Origin: Adiantum capillus-veneris
Taxonomy: Eukaryota; Streptophyta; Polypodiopsida; Polypodiales; Pteridaceae
DNA: 64,000 bases
Assembly: GCA_014529385.2 (NCBI GenBank)
Contig: CM043962.1
Span: 45,703,598 to 45,767,597 of the forward strand
Direction of reading: 5' to 3'
Of this stretch, positions 45,801-54,378 are shown one piece after another (the stretch's first letter is position 1; every line of letters begins with the position of its first letter). Under the pieces are notes generated by a model. The model made no database searches and was not told the DNA's origin. It saw only the letters and a list, made by a program, of their open reading frames with translations. A program made the translations under genes and the position numbers.

Positions 45801-47762
45801 GTTACCCATCTCCCTAGCATCTATATGCATGTCCTTTTCCCTGAACTTAAAGGAGATTCTCCTTTCAGGAAATTTAACATGGGCAGCCAAACGGTCAAAC
45901 CATGGTGCCCCTAGGATTACATCCTCATGCTTGAGAGGAGAGATAAAGAAGTCCTCTTTGTCCACATAGCCTTGGACATGAAGCCTCAATTTCCCGATTA
46001 AGGGAGTGACTGAAGCTTCTTGCCCCTTGAAGGCACTGTCTGCGGGTAGGATATCTCCCATCTCGTAGGATTGTATGCCTAGCTTGGTGGCTAACTCCAT
46101 AGATATGAAATTGTGAGTAGAACCAGGGTCAAAGAGAATAAAAGCATCATGTTCTCTTACCTTTCCCCAAGCATGGCATAGAGGAGATCCTTTGTGGTGA
46201 GTTTGGTGAATCTCCTCCTCTTGGATTTCAACCAAAGAAGCTCTAGGAGGATCTTGGCGGTTGTTCTTTTGGGGACAAGCGTGGTACGCATGCCCTTGTT
46301 CGCCGCACTTGAAACACCGGTTATCTTTACGATAACGCTCAAGCTCTTCAGGAGAGAGTTTATTCTTTCCTTTAAAAACTCCCTTCTCTTTGGCTTTGTT
46401 GGAATTGCCCTTAGGAGACTTTTGGACATTGTCCTTCCCCTTAGGCTCATTGGAACCCTTGTTTTCCGGGGGCTTATTATTTCTTTTACCCCCCGTTTGG
46501 AAATTGATTCGCGAGGCCACCATAGTATGGTGTATTACCGCCGATATGGTACGTGGCCTTTGGGAGTTGACATACTCCGCCATTTCTTCGGTTAAGCCCG
46601 CACAAAATTGTTGCTTTTGCTCTCCAAAATCCAACTTTTTGAAGACAGTGGCTTTGAGTTGTAGGTCCCAAAACTTGTCTACATATTTGTGGATGGATTC
46701 ATTGGGAGAGAGCTTTAAGCTTCGCCATTCAGTGAGTACTTTGTCTTTGGCATCGGTGGCCAAAAACTGCTTCATAATGGAAGCTCTTAAAGCCTTCCAT
46801 GTTCGTGGAGCTTCACCGTTGGCTCGTAGGCTAGACCACCATTGTCTGGCGGACTTTTGAAAGTGCATAGCTACATGGCGTAGCTTAGAGGACTCCGTGA
46901 AGCCCTCATCTCCAAACGCCGCATCGAATTGCTGGATAAAGGCCAAAACCTTGTCTGTAGCACCGAAGGTGCCATCATAGGTAAGGAAAGAGATGCTCTT
47001 CCCTCCCTCTTTGAATTTCTTCAGCTTGGACGACCTCTTCCATGCGGCATAGGATTTTCTATGGCCTCTTCTTTTTGATGGTTCAAAAGTTGCACCATCA
47101 CTTTCTTCAGAAGATGAAGAATTTGAAGAAGGTGGAGAAGAGGGTGACCTCTTTCTCGCCTTTTTCTTGTCTTGATCTTTGTCGTCTTCACCATAGCTTT
47201 CATGAGAGGAAGAGGATGAAGAAGATGGAGAAGAGGGTGTCCTCTTTCTCGCCTTTTTCTTCTCTTGCTTTTTATCATCCCTCTTTGAATTATGGCGAGG
47301 AGAAGAATGTGATGGTCTTCTCCGCTTTGGTGGTGATGGAGAGCGTTTAGCCCGCCGTCTTCGTGGAGCCATCTCCGCCGAGGTGGCGGGAGACTCGCTT
47401 CTTTCTCGTTCCTTCGGTGGAGGCTCTTGAGTTCTCCTTTGGGAAGGAGATGCATCATCAAGAAGTAAGTTCTTGAGCCCTTCATATGGATTCTCTTCTT
47501 CTTCCCGAATCGGAGAGAGACCTCTTTTGGTAGTCTCACAAGGAGGCTTCCTAGGTGTTCTCTCGTCATGGTGATGAGCTTGGAGAATCCCGTGAGCACG
47601 GAGCTGCCGTTGCACTTCACTTTGGAGAGATGGATTGCCCATGGCTTGTTGAAGCCTAGAAACAAGATAATTAACAAGCATTGAAGCATCATTAGTAGCT
47701 TGCTCATGAGCAAAATCAAAGTTATCAACATTAATTTCACTCTCTTTAATATTGTCAACCAT
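42813..47762 (-). CDS. Gypsy-4 gag-pol polyprotein (1,649 aa), chromodomain type
   Basis: A single frame carries gag and pol in Ty3/gypsy order. Residues ~105-235 form an Arg/Ser/Pro/Lys-rich domain with two copies of KKKARKR plus a Ser run. The gag domain is at ~265-400. The zinc knuckle has C483, C486, H491 and C496. The aspartic protease motif FDPGSTHNF has D545. RT spans ~755-940 with CVDYRALNR and the catalytic FFDD at 891-894. RNase H (~1035-1150) has D1040, D1102 and D1145. Integrase has the H2C2 finger H1221, H1228, C1258, C1261 and the D,D35E triad D1291, D1352, E1388. A chromodomain-like end at ~1595-1640 (RRYLIKFKNYPFEDARW) suggests targeting to marked chromatin. The start MVDNIKESEIN agrees with sister copies; the leader is ~400 nt. 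All catalytic residues are intact, so I infer it is potentially active. Confidence 0.97.
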   Translation of the reverse strand: MVDNIKESEINVDNFDFAHEQATNDASMLVNYLVSRLQQAMGNPSLQSEVQRQLRAHGILQAHHHDERTPRKPPCETTKRGLSPIREEEENPYEGLKNLLLDDASPSQRRTQEPPPKERERSESPATSAEMAPRRRRAKRSPSPPKRRRPSHSSPRHNSKRDDKKQEKKKARKRTPSSPSSSSSSSHESYGEDDKDQDKKKARKRSPSSPPSSNSSSSEESDGATFEPSKRRGHRKSYAAWKRSSKLKKFKEGGKSISFLTYDGTFGATDKVLAFIQQFDAAFGDEGFTESSKLRHVAMHFQKSARQWWSSLRANGEAPRTWKALRASIMKQFLATDAKDKVLTEWRSLKLSPNESIHKYVDKFWDLQLKATVFKKLDFGEQKQQFCAGLTEEMAEYVNSQRPRTISAVIHHTMVASRINFQTGGKRNNKPPENKGSNEPKGKDNVQKSPKGNSNKAKEKGVFKGKNKLSPEELERYRKDNRCFKCGEQGHAYHACPQKNNRQDPPRASLVEIQEEEIHQTHHKGSPLCHAWGKVREHDAFILFDPGSTHNFISMELATKLGIQSYEMGDILPADSAFKGQEASVTPLIGKLRLHVQGYVDKEDFFISPLKHEDVILGAPWFDRLAAHVKFPERRISFKFREKDMHIDAREMGNTIPIVHTPVFNKSIKSSISVYMIFVKDSQNEPNALAKENKSNQKELELSNFLKGFQDVFIDDIPCELPPKRGNDDHAIELLPGSSPPNKPPYRVSQAQQEEIMRQVHELIEKGMVRPSSSPFFSPVLLVQKKDGTYRMCVDYRALNRITIKNRFPVPRVEDLFDKLQGSTYFSRIDLKSGYHQIRIVDQDIVKTAFRTTFGLYEYIVMPFGLTNAPATFNRLMEKLFRPHRTFTGVFFDDIIIYSNSLEEHKQHLQVIFQVLRENKLYVNRKKSEFFLQEIQYLGHIISQDGIQMDPSKLEVIKGWPKPRNLHELRSFIGMCAYYRRFIEKFSQIAGPLHDLTKKNVRYTWSAKENNAFEKLKEKLISQPVLTLPDLSKPFEVQCDACGDCLGAVLLQEGHAIGYESRRLDPVEQALGIYEKELLAVLHALDSWKHYLLGTPFILRTDHQSLKYFMTQTKLSDKQMRWANFLSQFHFHIAHIAGKHNQVADALSRRPRVNAVSIATHNDLSLMIDEYAIDPDFRDVISALALGKKEEPFTLQDGYLLYGNRLCVTNSLREKVMYESHAPPYAGHRGIQSTLKGIETYFYWPTMKVNIHEYVSKCVVCQKTKFDRGKQLGLLQPLPIPNSPWESISMDFIFGLPKSIHGNTGIWTIVDRFSKQAHFIPVKKTIKAHQMATLFISQIFKYHGLPMSIVSDRDPRMTSNFWKGLFENLGTRLNFSSAYHPQTDGQSEIANLTILDLLKAYVTEVDQRSQWEKYLPLVEYAYNNTVHTSTGKAPFEVIEGRSKSPLLLKVHGKIFATDEYSRDLQESFQKIKDAISISQQRQKAAADKHRRAQAFKENDWVLLKFPKARLRHTTGKNPTGHQKYYAKLAKRYYGPFQILRPINEMAYQLKLPNYWLIHNAFHVSLLKPYKGEPPQEPTIEDPPEIEDHEEVLQPESILRHEDKVLRGGKTIRRYLIKFKNYPFEDARWMQGIQLKDNLNLVNAYNASQE

Positions 47763-48166
47763 TCTAACAACTTTTAGGTGTAAACTTTTTAGGTGTACTT
47801 TGGCACTTCAAGCCCTAGTTGCTACTCCTCTTTACCCCTTTAGAAAAAGCACTCAAGCTACTGTACCCGCGGCTCGAATACCATTAATTACAAGGAATAG
47901 AAGAGAGGGTCTTTAGACACCAAAACAGCACCGGCTCCTGTCAAGCTTCTAATAGCTCAATAGTGGTTAAGCCGTAGGCAAGCCCCGTAGGACTCCACTA
48001 TTAAGACCATAGCTCTCGACGGTGATGCCCCGTTAACTGCACAAAGGCAGGCGCACTGCAAGGCTGAAAAATCCCTATTCTACTTACTCACAGGCAATTA
48101 ATAATACCAACCATTTGTAGCTAGCTTGAGGACCTCCCTTCTTGAGCAAGAAAAGAGAAACCTTGG

Positions 48167-48179
48167 GCTCTGATACCAA
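48167..48179 (-). other. Primer-binding site of Gypsy-4
   Basis: The minus strand reads TTGGTATCAGAGC, directly inside the 5' LTR. Confidence 0.95.
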
Positions 48180-49769
48180 TGTAACATTTAATGGCCTAAA
48201 ATCTTTTGTGTAGCGGAATTTAGCATGAACACAGTGGGCATTTCATTAGAGTTGATTCCTAATGAGAACTACAAGAGTGCTTGGGTGGAGAGAGCAACAA
48301 AAAGCATAACACCTAGTTAGATAGCATCGACAATACTTTCAAAAGAGAGAGCAATTAAGCTATTGACAACAGTTGAGGACCGGATTTGCATGGAGCCGGT
48401 CCCCCCTCCAAAAGGCTTTGTATTATGGTTTCTCCCATCAAGAGAGACATTGTACAATACAATTCTTTGTGTTCCTTCAAGACTAGCTAGTGCAATGAAG
48501 ATGGAAGCTTCATACACCAAGCAAAACACTTAATCAAACACAACTTGAATTATCCCCGTTCTCAGACCCAAGACCTCACACACCTTCGAAGATGGTGAGA
48601 GCTAGCAGGGTATGAGAGTAGATTGAGAGGAAAAAGAAGTATCTTACGAGAAAGAAGTACATCTCCTCACATAATCACTCATATTAGCATAGCTTAGCTT
48701 AGTAATTAGCTTGGTAGAGAAGATGAGCATGCATTGAAGCTTGGCTCTTGGTTGGATTTGCATCCACATGCCAAGAGAGTGTTGATGTAGGCTTCTATCT
48801 CACAAGCTTGGAGTAGGTGATGAGCTCTCCATTAAAGCTTGGGAGGAGATAGAGTATTTTCCCTTCACACATGGTCAAGTGTGAGAGTGTGTGTGTGAAT
48901 GCCAAGCAAAAATCAGCCCCCCCTCTCTCTTGGGCGAGCCCTAGCTGCTAAGTAAGTCTGGATTTTGCCTCATTGGACCTCCCCAGGTCAAGCCAATAGG
49001 GATTAAGCAGCATAAGTGATAGCCTTCTGACATGTGTCCCCCTTTCCCCTTTTGTGAGAGCTTTAGGTAATTAAATAATTAAACTAAACTCTCATTGGAC
49101 CCCTTTGCCTCCTGGCCAATAGGAATCAGGCAAGCCATGGGGCTCCTGAATGCTCATTGGACCCCTTGGGAGACTGCCCAATAGTCTTCTAGGACACTTA
49201 ATTCTTATTGGTTTCTTTTATTAAATGTTTGTAAATTAATTAAACTAGATTTACTCTAGCTTAATTCTCATTGGTCCACTTCAAGGGTCTTCCAATAGGA
49301 ATTGGGCACACCTTGTGGGCATCTGGCCTAGGGAGCTGACATGTGTCCCTCATTCCCTTTGTGTAAAGGGAGCCTGTGTGTGTGTGTGTGGCTTTCTCTC
49401 TCATCCCCTAGCTTTGGGGCTCGCCCCCTCCCATGTAGGGATATGCAAAGACTTTTTGAGCTCACACTAAGCATCCAATTTTCCCTCGGGTTAACCTTTG
49501 GACACAACCTTTGAATTTTGGAACCTTAGCATTTTGGAAGTCTTAATGGGCTGAACCTTAGGGTCTTTTTGGCCCATTGTTTCACATGGCTCTTTTGCAG
49601 ATGGCCCCCCCTTTGGATCCCTATTTTCCCTCCTTTGGATCCCTACTGTGGCCGGTCTGCTAACTTAACCAATATTCTAGCTTTTTCTCCCTTGGCACTT
49701 CCCCACATTAAATGATCAGTTTAATATGAGAAAATCATTTAGGAGAATTAGATATTGATTATTATGACA
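48180..49769 (-). repeat. 5' LTR of Gypsy-4
   Basis: 1,590 bp, near-identical to 40866-42455. It contains the promoter for the minus-strand transcript by inference; I could not fix a transcription start. Confidence 0.97.
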
Positions 49770-51512
49770 AGATGCCTCTTGATGAGAACCCCAAAATAAG
49801 ACTCTCGCCCATACGAAAGGAGGAATCCAAAGAACAAAAAAGTAATGAGTCCCTAAGTTCCTTCGAAGATGTGGCTCCACGAAGACGGCGAACTAAACGA
49901 TCGTCAACTCCTCCCAAGAGGAAAGGGTCAAACCACAGTCCTTCTCCTTGTCACTCTAAAAGAGAAGAGAGGAAACAAAGGAAGAAAAGGGAAAGAAAGA
50001 GGTCACCCTCTTCTCCTTCTTCTTCACCTTCCTCCTCTTCCGATGGAAGCTATGACTATTATCCTAGTTAATACAAGAGGGGAGGATATTGCAAATCTTA
50101 CCCTGCATGGTGAAGGCCACAAAATCTCAAGAAGTTCAAAGAGGGAGGAAAGAGTATCTCTTTTATCACCTATGATGGCACCTTTGGTGCTACCAACAAA
50201 GTATTATCCTTTATCCAACAATTTGATGCGGCCTTTGGAGACAAGGGCTTCATAGAGTCCTCCAAGCTACATCATGTAGCTATGCACTTTCAAAAATCTA
50301 CTCGTTATTGGTGGGATATCCTTTGTGGCAATGGAGAAGCCCCAAAGACATAGAAAACTCTACGAGTTTCCATCATGAAGTAATTCCTTGCAAGCGATGA
50401 AAAGGACAAAGTGCTCACCGAATGATGGAGTTTGAAGCTTCTCTCTGATGAGTCTATCCACAAATATGTGGACAAGTCTTGGGATTTACATCTCATGGCT
50501 ACTATATTTCAAAAGATAGACTTCATTGAGAAAAAGAAATAATTTTTTGCGAGACTACCTGAAGATATGGCCGAGTATGTCAACTCTCAAGGCCTAGGAC
50601 TATCATTGAAGTGATGGACCATACTATAGTCATTTCATGAATCAAATTCCAACAAGGGGCTAAAAGGAATTTTATGCCCATGGAAACCAGGGACCGAAAT
50701 GAAGCAAAGGGAAACAAAAATGCCCAAAATTCCTCCCAAGGAAATTCCAACAACAATTGGTCCAAGGAGAAGGGAGTTTAAAAAGGTAAATATAAACTCT
50801 CCTAAAGAGCTAGAAGCTTTTCATAAGGACCACAAATGCTTGAAGTGTAGGGAGCAAGGACATGGCTATCGTTCTTGCCCCCAAAAAAAAACCCTGCAAT
50901 GAGACTCCTAGAGCTTCCATGATCAAAGCTCCAAAAGAGGATGCTCATTGCAAAGGATCACATCTCTCCTATGCTTGGGGAAAGGTAAGGGAGCATGATG
51001 CCTTCAGCTTGTTTGACCCTGGCTCTGCTCAAAAATCCATATCAATGTAGTTGGCCACCAAGTTAAACATTCAAGCTCATGCGATGGGAGATCTGGTTGT
51101 AGCTGATGGATCCTTCAAGGGACAAGAAGCCATAGCTACTTCCTTGATTGGAAAATTGAGGCTTTATGTCCAAGGCTATGTTAAAAAAGAATATTTCTTC
51201 ATGTCTTCTCTCCAACATGAGGATGTTATCATTGGTGCACCATGGTTTAACCGTATGGCTTCTAACATGAAGTTCCCTAAAAGGAGAATTTACTTTACCT
51301 ATAGGGAAAAGAACATGTACATAGATGCTAATGAGTCGGGGAACACCATATCCCTTGTAAATACACTTTCTTTTGATAAGTCCATGAAAATCTCTACTTC
51401 TGTGTATATGATTTTTGTTAGAGAATTTGTAAATGATTCCAATGTTTTCACAAGTAGCAATAAAGGGAATCAAGAGGAAATAGAGTTGTTTAATTTCCTA
51501 AATGGATATTAA
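49770..51512 (+). pseudogene. Family-2 gag-protease, right of Gypsy-4
   Basis: Continues the gag interrupted at 40865. It has the basic/Ser-rich region (APRRRRTKRSS, RKRSPSSPSSSPSSSS), the gag domain with several stops (KSISFITYDGTFGATNKVLS, VAMHFQKSTRYWW, ESIHKYVDK), and a worn zinc knuckle CLKCREQGHGYRSC near 50838-50880. Protease FDPGSAQKSISM is followed by a stop near 51048. Open from 51051 to 51512, it ends where the antisense gag arm begins. RT, RNase H and integrase are absent. Confidence 0.85.
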
Positions 51513-52490
51513 GATGTTTATATTTATATTTGTAAACTCCATTCTCCTTAAACCGATTGTTGTTGGAATTTCCTTGGGAAGAGTTTTGGGCATTGTTCTT
51601 CCCCTTTGCTTCATTTCGGTCCCTAGTTTTGGTGGGCATTAAATTCCTTTTAGCCCCTTGTTGGAAATTGATTCATAAAGTGACCATAGTATGGTGAATC
51701 ACTTCAATGATAGTCCTAGGCCTTGAGAGTTGACATACTCGACCATATCTTCACATAATCTAGCACAAATTTACTTCTTTGACTCGGCAAAGTCTATCTT
51801 TTGTAAGACAATAGCCTTGAGATGTAGATCCCAAAACTTGTCCACATATTTGTGGATAGACTCATGAGAGAGACTAAAATCCTCCATTCGGTAAGCACTT
51901 TGTCCTTTGTACCACTTGCAAAGAATTTCTTCATAATGAAAACTCGTAGATTTTTCAATGTGTTTGGGGCTTTACCGTTGCCACAAAGGCTAGCCCACCA
52001 TTGAAGAGCAGATTTTTGATATTTCATAGCTACGTGACATAGCTTGGAGGACTCTGTGAAGCCCTCGTCTCCAAAGATCAAATCAAATTTTTGGATGAAG
52101 GCCAATACTTTGGCGGTAGCACCAAAGGTGCCATTATAGGTGAAAAAAGAGATACTCGTTCCTCCCTCTTTGAACCTCTTGAGATTTTGTGACCTTCGCC
52201 ATGCAAGGTAAGATTTTGCGATGTCCTCCCCTATTTTATTCTCTAGGAGAATAGACATTGCTTTCATCGGAAGAGGAGGAAAGTGAAGAATCAGGAGAAG
52301 AGGGTGACCTCTTTCTTGCCCTTTTCTTCCTTTGTTTTCTCTCTTCTGTTTTGGAGTGACAAGATGAGAAGGACTATGGGTTGACCATTTCCTCTTGGGA
52401 GAAGTTGGTGATCATTTAGCCCACGGTCTTCATGGAGTCACATCTTCAGAGGAGCTTTGGGATTCATTACTTTCTTGTTCTTTGGATCCT
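49821..52490. repeat. Long inverted repeat of gag (arms ~975 bp, loop ~718 bp)
   Basis: The sense arm 49821-50797 and the antisense arm 51516-52490 are the same gag region in opposite orientation. Aligned blocks agree at most positions: AAATATAAAC at 50788 mirrors GTTTATATTT at 51516, and AGGAATCCAAAGAACAAAAA at 49821 mirrors the end of the antisense arm. Both arms lie between LTR2 and LTR3 in one transcription unit, so a read-through RNA would fold into a long hairpin. Confidence 0.9.
51516..52490 (-). pseudogene. Antisense family-2 gag arm
   Basis: On the minus strand, 52267-51794 reads gag with only one late interruption: LKRFKEGGTSISFFTYNGTF, FDLIFGDEGFTESSKLCHVA, KSALQWWASLCGNGKAP. It spans the gag basic region to just past the gag domain, matching the sense arm at 49821-50797. 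It ends at 52490 joined to 3'-UTR sequence at a GGATCCTC-like microhomology shared by gag and UTR. It has fewer stops than the sense arm. Confidence 0.88.
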
Positions 52491-52558
52491 CTACTAGCTA
52501 AGAAACATGAACTAATGACTAGGCTTTATCTTCGCTACTTCATAGTCGAGGACGACTA

Positions 52559-54378
52559 TGTCATAAAATCTAATATCTAACTTTACCAATTGATCTTCTC
52601 ATATTAAACTGATCATTTAATGTGGGAAGATAAAAGGGAACAAGAGTTAGACTAGAGACATGTGCTTCTAGACCTACCTCAGGGGACCAAAAGGAGAGAC
52701 GGTTGCATCTCAATAGGGTTTCAAAAGGAGATGGTCTACCAAAGAGCATTTTGTAATAAGCGCTTCTAGACTTATCTCAATAGGGGACCAAGAGGAGAGA
52801 TGGTTACATCGCAATAGGTGTCCAAAAGGACATAGTCTATCAAAGAGAAACATGCAACTAATGGAGCTTAAAATACCATAGGGTTAGCTTCATTAAAGCC
52901 CTTCAAAGGTGCAACTAATGGACCTTAAAAGACCTTAGGGTTGGTTTCATTAAAGAACTTAAGGTTAGCTTCATTAAAGACCTCCAAAGGTTAGTGTTAA
53001 AAGTCCTTTGACCTTATGCAAGCTACATCTAAGCTTAAGGTGGGAACCCAACCTAAGCTTGAGGTGCTTGCCGTGTTTGATGACCAAGGTGCTTGAGGGG
53101 CTTGTCGTGCTTGATGACTAAGGTGCTTGAGGTGCTTGTCATGCTTGATGACTAAAGTGCTTGAGGTGCTTGTCGTGCCTGATGACTAAGGTGCTTGAGG
53201 TGCTTGTCATGCTTGATGTGAGAAGGGTGCTTGAGAAGCTTCCCATGCATGGGGGTTAAGGTGCTTGAGTCAAAAATAAACCCTACAAAGGAGGGGGAAA
53301 TCCCCAAATCTAGGGGAATCTTTGACTTAACCTCCCACTCACCCAAAGGGCACCCTCTTTCTCAAGGGGAAATTGGGACATATGTCAGACTCTCCCTATG
53401 CTTAGCCACATGGTGTGCTTGAATCCTTATGGCTGGGCTAAAGAGGGTTCAAATGAGCTTCTAGTTCAATTCAACAAATATCTATATATTTTCAAGCTCT
53501 CTCTCTCAAAGGGGTAAGGAGGACACTTGTCCAAAGACTACCCATGTGCTTCAAATGCATGGTGCATGTGATTGGCTAGGGGGAGAGGGGTCCAATGAGC
53601 GTCAAGCTTGAGAACAAAGGAGGGCTCACCCAAAGCAAGCAAGGGGTATGCTCGGGGGGTAGAAACCTCTCACACACTCACTGTTTTTGAAGTATTCTCA
53701 CTTGGTGAAAGTGGAGGAACTCCATCCCCTTCTCCAAGATAGTGGAAAGGTTGAGTGCCTACACCAACACTATTGGCCATGGAATGCAAATCCAACCAAG
53801 AGCCATGCTTCAATGCTTAAGCTTGCTATCTTCTCCATCTTCATTACTATGCTATTATGTAAGCTAGTAAGAAGAGGGATGATACGTAAGGAATGATTTC
53901 TTTCTCCTATGGAATGTTTCTTCTTCCTCTTCTCTACCCTCATCCCTCGCTAGCTCTCTCCACCTTTGAAGGTGTTTGAGGACTTGGGATTGAGGCTTTG
54001 GATAGTTAATTCTTTCTACAAAGTGTATGTTATGCTCGTGAAGATGCATGAAGCTTTCCATATTCATTGCATCACCTAGGTCACAAGGAACAAAAAGATT
54101 GTATTGTACCAAGTGTCTCTTGATGGGAGAAACTTTAATACAAATGCCTATTGGAGGGGGGACCGACTTCGCATAAATTTGGTCCTCAACTGTTGTCATG
54201 CTCTCTAAACTCTCTCTCTTGCAAAAGTATTCTTCATGGCAAGTTAACTAAGTACCATGGTTATGTTGTTACCATAAATTAAGTTCACCCGCTATGCTCA
54301 CAAAGTAATCTCACAAAAGTGCTTTAGCTAATTTCCTAATTCCGCTACTCTTACAGTTCATAGGCCATTTCCATTACA
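52559..54378 (+). repeat. Family-2 LTR3
   Basis: It starts TGTCATAAAATCTAATATC and ends TTTCCATTACA, homologous to LTR2 throughout. The purine tract that precedes the LTR in Gypsy-1, -3 and -4 is missing here. No coding frame of note. Confidence 0.9.
53057..53228. repeat. 34-bp minisatellite in LTR3
   Basis: Five units of 34-36 bp starting GCTTGAGGTGCTTG at 53057. Units differ at a few sites (for example TCGTGC/TCATGC). Confidence 0.92.

Larger units (their letters stand above)
40866..49769 (-). mobile_element. Gypsy-4: full-length chromovirus LTR retrotransposon
   Basis: 8,904 bp with equal-length 1,590-bp LTRs, a primer site, a polypurine tract and one open gag-pol frame. It is inserted in the gag of a family-2 element. 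By eye the two LTRs differ at only a handful of sites (for example in 40919/48233-type T/C positions) and show no length difference, indicating a recent insertion. It is the only element in the window with every part needed for autonomous movement. Confidence 0.97.

Noticed and set aside
46390-46860. Plus-strand frames of 100-156 codons opposite the Gypsy-4, Gypsy-2 and Gypsy-3 gags
   Set aside because: They are antisense shadows of the gag gene; codon structure and homology all belong to the opposite strand.
53057-53228. Regular repeat array resembling a CRISPR
   Set aside because: Units are contiguous 34-bp minisatellite repeats without unique spacers, inside a plant LTR.
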